Source: Spirochaetota bacterium
Lineage (GTDB): Bacteria; Spirochaetota; UBA4802; UB4802
Assembly: GCA_029548025.1 (NCBI GenBank)
Contig: JAKPOE010000054.1
Span: 1-22,201 of the forward strand
Length of the DNA stretch: 22,201 nt
Direction of reading: 5' to 3'
Shown: positions 16,069 to 22,201 of the stretch, piece by piece
Position numbering within the stretch: position 1 is the first letter of the stretch
Layout of the letters: every line of letters begins with the position of its first letter
The notes under the pieces: generated by a model
The model's input: only the letters and a program-made list of their open reading frames with translations
What the model was told of the DNA's origin: nothing
Database searches by the model: none
Translations under genes and position numbers: made by a program

Positions 16069-16097
16069 AATGTACTACATTAATTGCAATTTGTTAA
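16069..16097 (-). promoter_or_regulatory. Toxin-antitoxin promoter with operator
   Basis: On the minus strand TTAACA (16092-16097), a 17-nt spacer and TACATT (16069-16074) form a plausible promoter. The 13-nt palindrome AATGTA/TACATT around one base (16069-16081) covers the -10, as expected for autoregulation by a toxin-antitoxin complex. Confidence 0.6.
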
Positions 16098-16136
16098 TTG
16101 TTCTGATGATTTTTAATGAATTTTTACATAACCACC

Positions 16137-17498
16137 TTACCCAATTTCTTCCACTATCTTCCGGTGCATTTTCTCATCAATGGGGAAAAGCCATATAAAC
16201 ACAATACCGACGATAATAAGCAGCATGGGGATAATGGTACTCAGCAGCCGTATACCGGTAAGCGCACCTTCAGTCTGCATTCGGGAGGTTAATGTGTTAT
16301 CAACAAGAAACGGTTGCAAGTAGCCACACAGCGTTAGCCCAATACCGATGATAAATCCCGCACAGGCTGCTGCTAATTTCTGGCTGAAATAAAAAAATCC
16401 ATACAAAATGCCTTCTCTGCGTATGCCTGTTTTCCACTGCGAGTATTCAACAGTATCGGGGATCATTGCCCATGGACTGAAGAACACGGTGGAGATGCTG
16501 ATACCCGCAATGACGAATAGCACAATAAAAAGAACACTATTAAATTCCTTAACAAAAAACAAAACAAGCAGTATAACAGCAAGCATCCCCATACCTGCGT
16601 TGAATGCATGTTTTTTGCCCATCTTTTGCGATAAAAAAACCCATAGAGGTATTGCCACCGCCGCTGTTGCAAACATACATAAAAATGCAACCGGAACAAA
16701 TTCCTCTTTTGCATAATTATACTTGAGCAGATAATTTACCATCGATGCCAGCACGCCTATTGCACACAAATGTAAAAACACACCTATCGATAAAAAAATA
16801 AACGGTTTATTTACCTTTAACGTTGTGGCAATATCGCGCAGATGATATTCATCGGTATCCTTATGCTGTATGCGCTCCTTTACTGTGGCAAATGTTACAA
16901 GGGTAAAAAATGCTGCTATGGCGCCGTACAACATTCCAATAAAGCGCCACCCTTCAACGGAACTATCGAACAAACCAACAAGAGGCTTTGTTGCCCCTGC
17001 TACAAATAATGTGCCCAGTATCGCAAAAAACATACGGTAACCGGTTAGGCGTGAGCGTTCGTTGGTATCAAGGGTAAGGTTTGCCGTCAAAGCGCCGTAA
17101 GGAATATTAACAACGGTGTACGCAGTGCATACCAGCAAAAACATCACCAGCGCATACATTGTTTTTGATGAACCTTCAAGCGCAGGAGTATAAAAAAGTA
17201 GCATCATACAAATACCCAGAGGCAGCGCACCAAAAAGAAGATATGGCCGCTTCTGCCCCCACCGTGATTTTGTTCTATCGCTGATGTACCCCATCATTGG
17301 GTCGCTTACTGCATCCCATATCTTTGCAATTAAAAAAATTGTGCCGGCAACTCCCGCAGGTATCAAAAAAACATCTGTTAAATAAAACATTAAAAAAAGA
17401 ACTACCGACTGGAACACCATGTTGGCGCCAAAATCACCAACGGCATATCCTAATTTTGTTATGAGTGATAAACCGGTTTGTGCTATACTCTGTTTCAT
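16137..17498 (-). CDS. GPH-family sugar:cation symporter (MFS)
   Basis: This 453-residue inner-membrane transporter has about twelve hydrophobic segments. Its N-terminal motif WDAVSDPMMGYISDRTKSRW followed by GQKRPYLLFG is diagnostic of the glycoside-pentoside-hexuronide:cation symporter family, which brings in sugars, glycosides, uronates and some sulfonated sugars with H+ or Na+. The ATG at 17496-17498 is chosen for GGGAGG 6 nt upstream; a TTG at 17519 would extend it by seven residues. It starts 17 nt after the oxidoreductase stop, so both genes share the operator-bearing promoter near 19050. I infer that it imports the substrate of the catabolic set. Confidence 0.93.
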   Translation of the reverse strand: MKQSIAQTGLSLITKLGYAVGDFGANMVFQSVVLFLMFYLTDVFLIPAGVAGTIFLIAKIWDAVSDPMMGYISDRTKSRWGQKRPYLLFGALPLGICMMLLFYTPALEGSSKTMYALVMFLLVCTAYTVVNIPYGALTANLTLDTNERSRLTGYRMFFAILGTLFVAGATKPLVGLFDSSVEGWRFIGMLYGAIAAFFTLVTFATVKERIQHKDTDEYHLRDIATTLKVNKPFIFLSIGVFLHLCAIGVLASMVNYLLKYNYAKEEFVPVAFLCMFATAAVAIPLWVFLSQKMGKKHAFNAGMGMLAVILLVLFFVKEFNSVLFIVLFVIAGISISTVFFSPWAMIPDTVEYSQWKTGIRREGILYGFFYFSQKLAAACAGFIIGIGLTLCGYLQPFLVDNTLTSRMQTEGALTGIRLLSTIIPMLLIIVGIVFIWLFPIDEKMHRKIVEEIG

Positions 17499-17515
17499 AC
17501 GAAACCTCCCCTCAA

Positions 17516-19018
17516 TCAAATTCCAAATGCTGAACGCAATCGCAGCGCCTCTTCCGACTTCCCTTCAATTTTCAGCAACCCCTGAAGATACGCCATTTCA
17601 ATGCGTTTCTTTTTGAGTAAAATTGCAGCCCATACGCCTGCCTGCGCGGTAATCTTCATGTCCCATTTTTCAGGGAGCGCCCCTTCCTTTACCATCAACG
17701 CGCCATTATTAATTGCAATGCTGTACAGAAACTCATCGGCATTGCCCTCTTTTTTTATATGCAGGGCGATAGTTACTGTCCACTGTTTTGCTGCCTCGGG
17801 ATTATACCGCTTTATAAATTGCCGGGTCAGCTCTTTTGCCTGTGGCGCATATTTTGCAAAGTTTGCCGATAAGCCAAGGCGCTCAGCAATGCTTTTTTTG
17901 GGCTTTTTTGCCTTGAGCTCTTTGCAGTGGTGGCGAACATAGTAAAGTGAGGGAAATTTGCTGTCCAGTTCGTGTGTATAAACCTCCCTGTTAAGCCGGG
18001 CCGATTTTTGAATTGCTAAAGAAAAGCGCAAAATTTCACGTGCATCCCTTCCTGAAAGCATGGGCTCTTCTTTACCAAGAATTGCGTTTATAAAATTATG
18101 GGTAGCGCCCACAAATCCAAGGCTCCAGTCGGATGGAACATTGTAGTTTTTCCATCCCTTGTTAGTAAAAACTCCAACAACCGGGCCTTTATTAATACTC
18201 CCCGTACATCGACGTATAACTACTATACCATGAGTGCCACTTACCTCTATCCACTCATCATTGGCATAATATTTACAGGGGATGGTAAGCGAAGGCAAAT
18301 GAACAAACTCAATTGAGCCGTAACATCCATTGTCATACTTCCACATCATGACTGCAGGAGCATCAATAATGCCATCAATTGAGTCAATCCATCCTGCTGT
18401 CTTTTCAACACCGCCGCATAAATACCATGCTGTTGTCCATAGGTGATGTCCATGATCAAATGTATCAAGCCCGCGCATGCCACCGCTCTCGGTATTTTCC
18501 TTAATCCGCCACTGCCATGCTTCTGGCGGCACATGCCACCCGCCGCTGCCTCCTCCAATAAATTTTATGCGCAGGGCAATAGGTTTTCCAATTTCGCCGT
18601 TATCTATAATCTTTTTTGCCAGCCTGATAGGCGGGTAAAATGGATAGTTATCGGTAACCTTAAAAATTTTACCGGCAGTGTCTGTCGCAGCAATTATGCG
18701 GTCGGAACTTTTCAGGTCAACCGTCATGGGTTTTTGCAGTGCAATATGTTTTCCGGCATGAGCGGCAGCTACCGTCATTGATTCATGGAGCGAGTGAGGG
18801 GTTAGAATTTCAACGGCATCAACATGTGCATCAGCTACAAGATCACGGTAATCGGTATATACTTTTTCGGCATTCCATTGTTTTTTTCTTTTCTGTGCAA
18901 GTTCAAGGTTACTATCGCACACCGCATATACCTTTGCCTGTTTATTATTGGTATATCCCAGATAATGAAGATCGGCAATGCGTCCCAGCCCAATAAAACC
19001 TATCTGTATAGATTTCAT
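17516..19018 (-). CDS. Gfo/Idh/MocA oxidoreductase fused to an SCP2 domain
   Basis: Residues 1-120 form a Rossmann fold (IGFIGLGRIADLHYLG) with the family Lys-Pro at 96-97, although the usual EKP reads QKP here. The middle C-terminal-type domain contains GGMRGLDTFDHGHHLW, the likely Asp/His catalytic region. Such enzymes oxidise or reduce sugars, inositols and related polyols with NAD(P). After about residue 400 comes an SCP2 (sterol-carrier) domain: NNGALMVKEGALPEKWDMKIT, then MAYLQGLLKIEGKSEEALRL. At 500 residues it is about 130-150 longer than plain family members. GGAGG is 4 nt before the ATG. It is the first gene of the operon with the symporter. Confidence 0.93.
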   Translation of the reverse strand: MKSIQIGFIGLGRIADLHYLGYTNNKQAKVYAVCDSNLELAQKRKKQWNAEKVYTDYRDLVADAHVDAVEILTPHSLHESMTVAAAHAGKHIALQKPMTVDLKSSDRIIAATDTAGKIFKVTDNYPFYPPIRLAKKIIDNGEIGKPIALRIKFIGGGSGGWHVPPEAWQWRIKENTESGGMRGLDTFDHGHHLWTTAWYLCGGVEKTAGWIDSIDGIIDAPAVMMWKYDNGCYGSIEFVHLPSLTIPCKYYANDEWIEVSGTHGIVVIRRCTGSINKGPVVGVFTNKGWKNYNVPSDWSLGFVGATHNFINAILGKEEPMLSGRDAREILRFSLAIQKSARLNREVYTHELDSKFPSLYYVRHHCKELKAKKPKKSIAERLGLSANFAKYAPQAKELTRQFIKRYNPEAAKQWTVTIALHIKKEGNADEFLYSIAINNGALMVKEGALPEKWDMKITAQAGVWAAILLKKKRIEMAYLQGLLKIEGKSEEALRLRSAFGI

Positions 19019-19041
19019 GACACCTCCATTTATTATTGCAT

Positions 19042-19070
19042 ATTATAAAATAGTATTGCATAAATGTCAA
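19042..19070 (-). promoter_or_regulatory. Consensus promoter of the oxidoreductase-symporter operon
   Basis: On the minus strand TTGACA (19065-19070), exactly 17 nt, then TATAAT (19042-19047): a perfect sigma70 consensus. The first 17 bases, TTGACATTTATGCAATA, are identical to the promoter at 4110-4126. The predicted leader to the ATG at 19018 is under 20 nt. Confidence 0.88.
19043..19063. promoter_or_regulatory. Second copy of the TTATGCAATA operator
   Basis: The plus strand reads TTATAAAATA (19043-19052), G, TATTGCATAA (19054-19063). One arm is identical to the operator at 4117-4137 and the other differs at two positions. A further half-site, TATTGCATA (19034-19042), lies 20 bp away, two helical turns, on the gene side. 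Confidence 0.82.
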
Positions 19071-19384
19071 TGATTTTTTGTGATACCCGGCAAACAATCC
19101 AGATTTACTATACACTTATGATATATGCACAACCTGTGAATTCAAGTCAAATAACACAGGAACTATCACCAATCCTGACAATGCTGATAATCCAGTTAAA
19201 ACCATTCACTGGAAAATTGCCGATAAAAAAACTACTGATACACTTTACTGTCGATGAAAATAAAAAGCCAGTTGGGGGAGCTACTGTTTTTATATGGAAC
19301 AGCAACGAAAAATGCTTTTATAGCCAGTCAGAAGCATGGGGGCCTGAGGGCACTGTTATGAACGTGCACAAACTAAAAAAATGA
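19064..19384 (+). CDS. Small hypothetical protein
   Basis: An open frame of up to 106 residues ends in TGA at 19382-19384, and a strong intrinsic terminator follows 10 nt later, which supports a real plus-strand transcript. The C-terminal half (IHFTVDENKKPVGGATVFIW, ending MNVHKLKK) reads like protein but I do not recognise it. The ATG at 19064 lies inside the divergent promoter and has no Shine-Dalgarno; ATG at 19118 (88 residues) is more plausible but also lacks one. It could be the 3' remnant of a lost gene. Confidence 0.4.
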   Translation: MSMIFCDTRQTIQIYYTLMIYAQPVNSSQITQELSPILTMLIIQLKPFTGKLPIKKLLIHFTVDENKKPVGGATVFIWNSNEKCFYSQSEAWGPEGTVMNVHKLKK

Positions 19385-19394
19385 ACAGTTCCAG

Positions 19395-19429
19395 AGCTGT
19401 CATAACAACTGATGACAGCTTATTTTTTT
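19395..19429 (+). terminator. Rho-independent terminator
   Basis: Stem AGCTGTCAT (19395-19403) pairs with ATGACAGCT (19412-19420), 9 bp around an 8-nt loop, followed by TATTTTTTT. The T-run lies on the plus strand only. Confidence 0.88.
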
Positions 19430-19468
19430 CTCATCAATAGCATGTAATTGTTGTAAAAAATATTGATA

Positions 19469-19496
19469 TTGACATCAACATAGTGTATTGTATTGT
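19469..19496 (+). promoter_or_regulatory. Candidate promoter of the FKBP gene
   Basis: TTGACA (19469-19474), a 16-nt spacer and TATTGT (19491-19496) precede the FKBP gene by about 140 nt. A closer TTGATA/TATAAT pair (19595-19600, 19619-19624, 18-nt spacer) would start transcription inside the Shine-Dalgarno, so it is less likely. Confidence 0.45.
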
Positions 19497-19639
19497 GGTA
19501 AGGATATATTGCTTTTTGTAAAATACTGCAACAGTATAATGCTTTAATCATCGTATAATCCTTCCTCTTACCTATTTGATTACAGCATCGTTAGTTGATA
19601 CAATGAGCAATTGCCAATTATAATTATTAAGGAGTTTTT

Positions 19640-20125
19640 ATGGTAACAGAAGGTAAATATGTAGCCATTCACTACACCGGCACGTTTGATGATGGTCAGG
19701 TGTTTGATTCAAGCCTTGATGGTACACCTTTTGAATTCCAGATAGGTGCCGGCATGGTAATCCCCGGTCTGGACAAAGGAGTGGTTGGCATGAAACTTGA
19801 TGAAGAAAAAGATATCGTTATTACACCTGAAGATGGTTATGGTGACTACGATGAAAATCTATTATATGCATTCCCCCTTGAAGAGGTGCAACAGCAGTTT
19901 AAACCTGAAATTGGCATGACCATTGCTTTGCAGATGGACAACGGTTCACAAATACCCGCCGTCATTAAAGAAATCGGCGATGACGAGGTAGTTGTTGATA
20001 TGAATCATCCATTGGCAGGGAAAACATTGCATTTCCACATTAAAGTCATTAATATAAGCGATTCACCTGAATATAGCAATGGATGTGATGCTTGTGGCGG
20101 CTCCCATGATGGCTGTAGCTGTTAA
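19640..20125 (+). CDS. SlyD-like FKBP-type peptidyl-prolyl isomerase
   Basis: This 161-residue cytoplasmic foldase catalyses cis-trans isomerisation of X-Pro bonds and acts as a chaperone. The FKBP part includes VAIHYTGTFDDGQVFDSS and MVIPGLDKGVVGM. The inserted flap domain sits around DENLLYAFPLEEVQQQFKPE, and VVVDMNHPLAGKTLHFHIKV closes the fold, as in SlyD. The tail CDACGGSHDGCSC (149-161) is rich in Cys and has a His, like the metal-binding tail of SlyD but shorter, so nickel or zinc binding is plausible. AAGGAG lies 5 nt upstream of the ATG. It forms a single-gene unit between two terminators. Confidence 0.94.
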   Translation: MVTEGKYVAIHYTGTFDDGQVFDSSLDGTPFEFQIGAGMVIPGLDKGVVGMKLDEEKDIVITPEDGYGDYDENLLYAFPLEEVQQQFKPEIGMTIALQMDNGSQIPAVIKEIGDDEVVVDMNHPLAGKTLHFHIKVINISDSPEYSNGCDACGGSHDGCSC

Positions 20126-20132
20126 CACGTAC

Positions 20133-20160
20133 AACCCACGGGTTAACCCGTGGGTTATTA
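20133..20160 (+). terminator. Terminator after the FKBP gene
   Basis: Stem AACCCACGGG (20133-20142) pairs perfectly with CCCGTGGGTT (20147-20156), 10 bp with a TTAA loop, followed by ATTATTATTAT. It sits between the convergent FKBP and TPR genes. The downstream tract on the minus strand is not T-rich. Confidence 0.8.
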
Positions 20161-21015
20161 TTATCTTGCTATTTTTGACTTCACACCTACAAGCAGGTCT
20201 TCTGCTTTTTTATATTGACCTTTAAATATATAGAGCATACTGAGTCGTGTATATTCTGACAGATTTGGTTTTTCTGCCATTATCTTCCGTTCCAGTGCTT
20301 GTATTGTAGCATCAATATCACCAATCTCTTTCAGCTTGTTTTCATACGTAAGACTTTCAAGATATGCTTTAAACTGGGCATATTTGGGACTGTTGGTAAG
20401 TGCAGCACTTAAAAACTTCACAGCCTTTTTATAATCACCTAAATGATAGTAGCAAAAACCATAGTACCGGTTAATAAACATGAGATCATCTGCAATATGC
20501 TCTATCCTCTTTAAGCACTCAATGACTTTCAGATATTCCTTATCCTCATACAATATATATGCTAAAAGATAGTTTGCCTTTAAATGATGGGCATCAATGG
20601 CGACAGTAGCCTCAAAATATTTTTTTGCCGACACATAATTTTTAAGATTAAAATACGTCATGCCAGTATAAAAATTACCCTCAAGAAAATCTTTTTTCAG
20701 CAATAGCGATTCGTTGAAATATTGCAAGGCTATCGTATAATCAGCTGCATTATAATATTCAACACCCAGATTAAGCAAAACCTTATGATTCTTTTTTATG
20801 GACAATGCCTTGCTATATACCTGAATTGCTTTTTCACTATTACCCATTCGCGAATACAGTTCACCAATGTTATTATATGCCTCAATAAATTGAGGGAATA
20901 CTTCTACAGCTCGCATATATTGTTCTATAGCAAGATCATAATTGCCCATATTGGACAGCGCCAGAGCCTTATTATATATACTGGCAGCTTCAGTTGGTAT
21001 TCCTATTGCCTTCAT
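20161..21015 (-). CDS. Tetratricopeptide-repeat protein
   Basis: The 284-residue product is built almost entirely of TPR-like helical pairs at about 34-residue spacing. Examples are ALALSNMGNYDLAIEQYMRA, AYNNIGELYSRMGNSEKAIQ, NLGVEYYNAADYTIALQYF, FYTGMTYFNLKNYVSAKKYF and YYGFCYYHLGDYKKAVKFL, about six or seven in total. No signal peptide or membrane segment is visible. TPR proteins are interaction scaffolds, so no specific role can be given. The ATG at 21013-21015 has GAGG 7 nt upstream. The 120-nt gap upstream holds one ACTATCGC copy. Confidence 0.92.
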   Translation of the reverse strand: MKAIGIPTEAASIYNKALALSNMGNYDLAIEQYMRAVEVFPQFIEAYNNIGELYSRMGNSEKAIQVYSKALSIKKNHKVLLNLGVEYYNAADYTIALQYFNESLLLKKDFLEGNFYTGMTYFNLKNYVSAKKYFEATVAIDAHHLKANYLLAYILYEDKEYLKVIECLKRIEHIADDLMFINRYYGFCYYHLGDYKKAVKFLSAALTNSPKYAQFKAYLESLTYENKLKEIGDIDATIQALERKIMAEKPNLSEYTRLSMLYIFKGQYKKAEDLLVGVKSKIAR

Positions 21016-21135
21016 AATAAAACCTCATACTATGCTAAAATCTTCTATTGATAACTATCGGTACATTTTTCATTTTCATTTAGAAATTCAGAAATCCTTA
21101 CAGCAATTTTTGGCGATAGTTACTGGTAAATAATA

Positions 21136-21609
21136 CTATTGCAATAAAAGTTTACCGTCATACCGTATCAGCTCTTTTTTGCCTGATGCATAGTGGAGAA
21201 CGATGCAATCTTCTTTAAAGTGATAATAATACAGGTCACTATCTATCTGGTGAAACCACAGCTTATTGCCCTCATCACATTCAACCTTAATTAAAAAATG
21301 CTGCTCATTCTCATCAATAAAGATAAGATACAGATACCCCCTGTACAAAACCTCCAGGCTGGTACAACCCGGTATGAACCATACAGTAGAGCCGTTGCTT
21401 TTGTCTAATGTTAAAAATATACCTTCTGTATCACCGGTTTTGCAGGCAATATAGTAATATCGCTCATCAAAAAGGACATTCTGTATTGCAACTGGTTCGT
21501 GCATTTTTTTTGCCCATACCTTCTTCCCATCACCATACGCAATACAAACAATAATATATTTTTCGGGATAGTATACAATAGATGTTTCGTTACAATCAAA
21601 CTGCTGCAT
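21136..21609 (-). CDS. Small beta-rich protein, PQQ-propeller-like repeats
   Basis: The 157 residues are mostly beta strands with repeats of the form DGKKVWAKKMHEP, KSNGSTVWFIPG and DEGNKLWFHQI. These G-(K/S)-x-x-W units spaced about 45-50 residues apart are the hallmark of PQQ-type propeller blades. Only three or so are present, too few for a closed propeller, so it may pair with another protein or be a fragment. No signal peptide is seen. The ATG at 21607-21609 has no good Shine-Dalgarno. It follows the cytidylate-kinase-like gene after 15 nt, so it is likely cotranscribed with it. Confidence 0.65.
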   Translation of the reverse strand: MQQFDCNETSIVYYPEKYIIVCIAYGDGKKVWAKKMHEPVAIQNVLFDERYYYIACKTGDTEGIFLTLDKSNGSTVWFIPGCTSLEVLYRGYLYLIFIDENEQHFLIKVECDEGNKLWFHQIDSDLYYYHFKEDCIVLHYASGKKELIRYDGKLLLQ

Positions 21610-21624
21610 AGTTTAACTTCAAAC

Positions 21625-22201
21625 TTACGCTAATATACCTTTGTGCTTCATAGTCTCAATTATAAGACGTGCTAATTCGTCAATTGCAAAACGTTCATTA
21701 TTGACAACAATATCATAGTTATGGGTATCTTCCAGATCAAATTTCAAAAAAACTTTTATAAAGCTCTCACGTTCATTTTCTTTCTTCTCAATGATACGTT
21801 TAGCCTCAGCCTTGCTTACTTTGTTTTTTGCAGCTATACGTTCAACACGATATGCTAATGGAGCAATAATGCGCACATGCAGACCATACGGAATACCACG
21901 GGTAATGATATTACCTGCCCTTCCTACAATGACCACATGTCCATTTATTGCCATTGTCCGGATAACCTCTGCCAATTTTCTGTATACTGCTACCTGAGGA
22001 GGAAATTTACTGAATGTTGTCTGGAACAGCTCAGTCATTTTACTTCGGGCAGCATTGGTTAGTGTATCGGTTAATTTTTGTGTCAATCCTAAATCAGCAG
22101 TAATAGTATCAAGAATCTGTTTATCATATGCTGCCCATATAGGCATGGCGTTATATTCATTATTTAAAATGTCTGATAGCTTTACAGCCAGATCAAAACC
22201 A
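21625..22201 (-). CDS. Cytidylate-kinase-like family protein, 5' end beyond the right edge
   Basis: The frame stays open to the window edge, so the ATG at 22146 is not the true start. The visible N-terminal part GFDLAVKLSDILNNEYNAM precedes WAAYDKQILDTI, which matches the lid and NMP region of cytidylate_kin2 proteins. Further on, GHVVIVGRAGNIITRGIPYG is the family signature, and IIAPLAYRVERIAAKNKVSK with KKENERESFIKVFLKFDLED gives the Arg/Lys-rich nucleotide-binding region. The phosphate-binding P-loop would lie outside the window. The substrate of this family is not securely known. At least 191 residues are visible. Confidence 0.88.
   Translation of the reverse strand, partial: GFDLAVKLSDILNNEYNAMPIWAAYDKQILDTITADLGLTQKLTDTLTNAARSKMTELFQTTFSKFPPQVAVYRKLAEVIRTMAINGHVVIVGRAGNIITRGIPYGLHVRIIAPLAYRVERIAAKNKVSKAEAKRIIEKKENERESFIKVFLKFDLEDTHNYDIVVNNERFAIDELARLIIETMKHKGILA

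Larger units (their letters stand above)
986..21120. repeat. Dispersed octamer ACTATCGC, 11 copies
   Basis: Exact copies on the plus strand start at 986, 4978, 7332, 8665, 10326, 13984 and 18911. Copies on the minus strand (read GCGATAGT on plus) start at 9713, 11857, 17766 and 21113. Seven of the eleven extend to GTNACTATCGC and two more have GG in place of GT. About 0.6 copies would be expected by chance for this composition. Copies lie in genes on both strands, in different codon phases (Thr-Ile-Ala, Asn-Tyr-Arg, Leu-Ser-Leu), and two are intergenic (986, 21113). Positions were read by eye, so further copies could have been missed. The function is unknown. Confidence 0.85.

Noticed and set aside
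21625..22146. Complete cytidylate-kinase-like gene starting at the ATG at 22146
   Set aside because: The frame continues in register to the window edge with family-like sequence (GFDLAVKLSDIL), so the true start is outside.

Overview
The window is ordinary bacterial chromosome: gene-dense, roughly 40% G+C by eye, with Shine-Dalgarno-led genes on both strands, one lipoprotein and sigma70-type promoters. An NDP-forming acyl-CoA synthetase and two heterodisulfide-reductase-type iron-sulfur proteins suggest an anaerobic or fermentative Gram-negative. A spirochaete-like lineage is possible, but the sequence does not settle the taxon.

Left part (1-4060): a partial gene of unknown function reads off the left edge. 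A methyltransferase with an N-terminal zinc ribbon, pantothenate synthetase (panC) and a small lipoprotein follow on the plus strand. A convergent IclR-family regulator ends beside the lipoprotein gene.

Middle part (4110-10455): a strong promoter carrying a perfect 21-nt odd palindrome drives a 295-nt leader and a plus-strand set: cupin, NDP-forming acyl-CoA synthetase, beta-keto-acid cleavage enzyme (BKACE/DUF849), an RpiB-fold isomerase and an IolD-like ThDP enzyme. The first four genes overlap or nearly touch. Converging on them from the minus strand are a fatty-acid-CoA ligase of the FATP/VLACS type and two consecutive Fe-S/CCG-domain oxidoreductase subunits with their own 26-nt palindromic operator.

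Right part (15593-22201): a toxin-first RelE/ParE-like toxin-antitoxin pair, then a two-gene operon of a Gfo/Idh/MocA oxidoreductase fused to an SCP2 domain and a GPH-family sugar-type symporter. Next come a small plus-strand ORF with a good terminator, a SlyD-like FKBP, a TPR protein, a short PQQ-propeller-like protein and a cytidylate-kinase-like protein cut by the right edge.

The main result is that the promoter of the oxidoreductase-symporter operon (near 19050) carries the same 17-base block, TTGACATTTATGCAATA, and nearly the same 21-nt operator as the promoter of the five-gene set 15 kb away. The IclR regulator next to the first operator is the obvious candidate to control both. I infer a catabolic regulon: uptake (GPH), oxidation to a ketone (Gfo/Idh-SCP2), ring or C-C hydrolysis (IolD-like), isomerisation (RpiB-like, cupin), thiolytic cleavage of a beta-keto acid (BKACE), and ATP recovery or acid activation (acyl-CoA synthetase). 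This is not the classical iol pathway, because iolB, iolC, iolE and iolJ are absent here; the substrate is unknown, and a cyclitol-like or alicyclic compound is a guess. A second result is an over-represented octamer, ACTATCGC, found 11 times in mixed orientations and in different codon frames.
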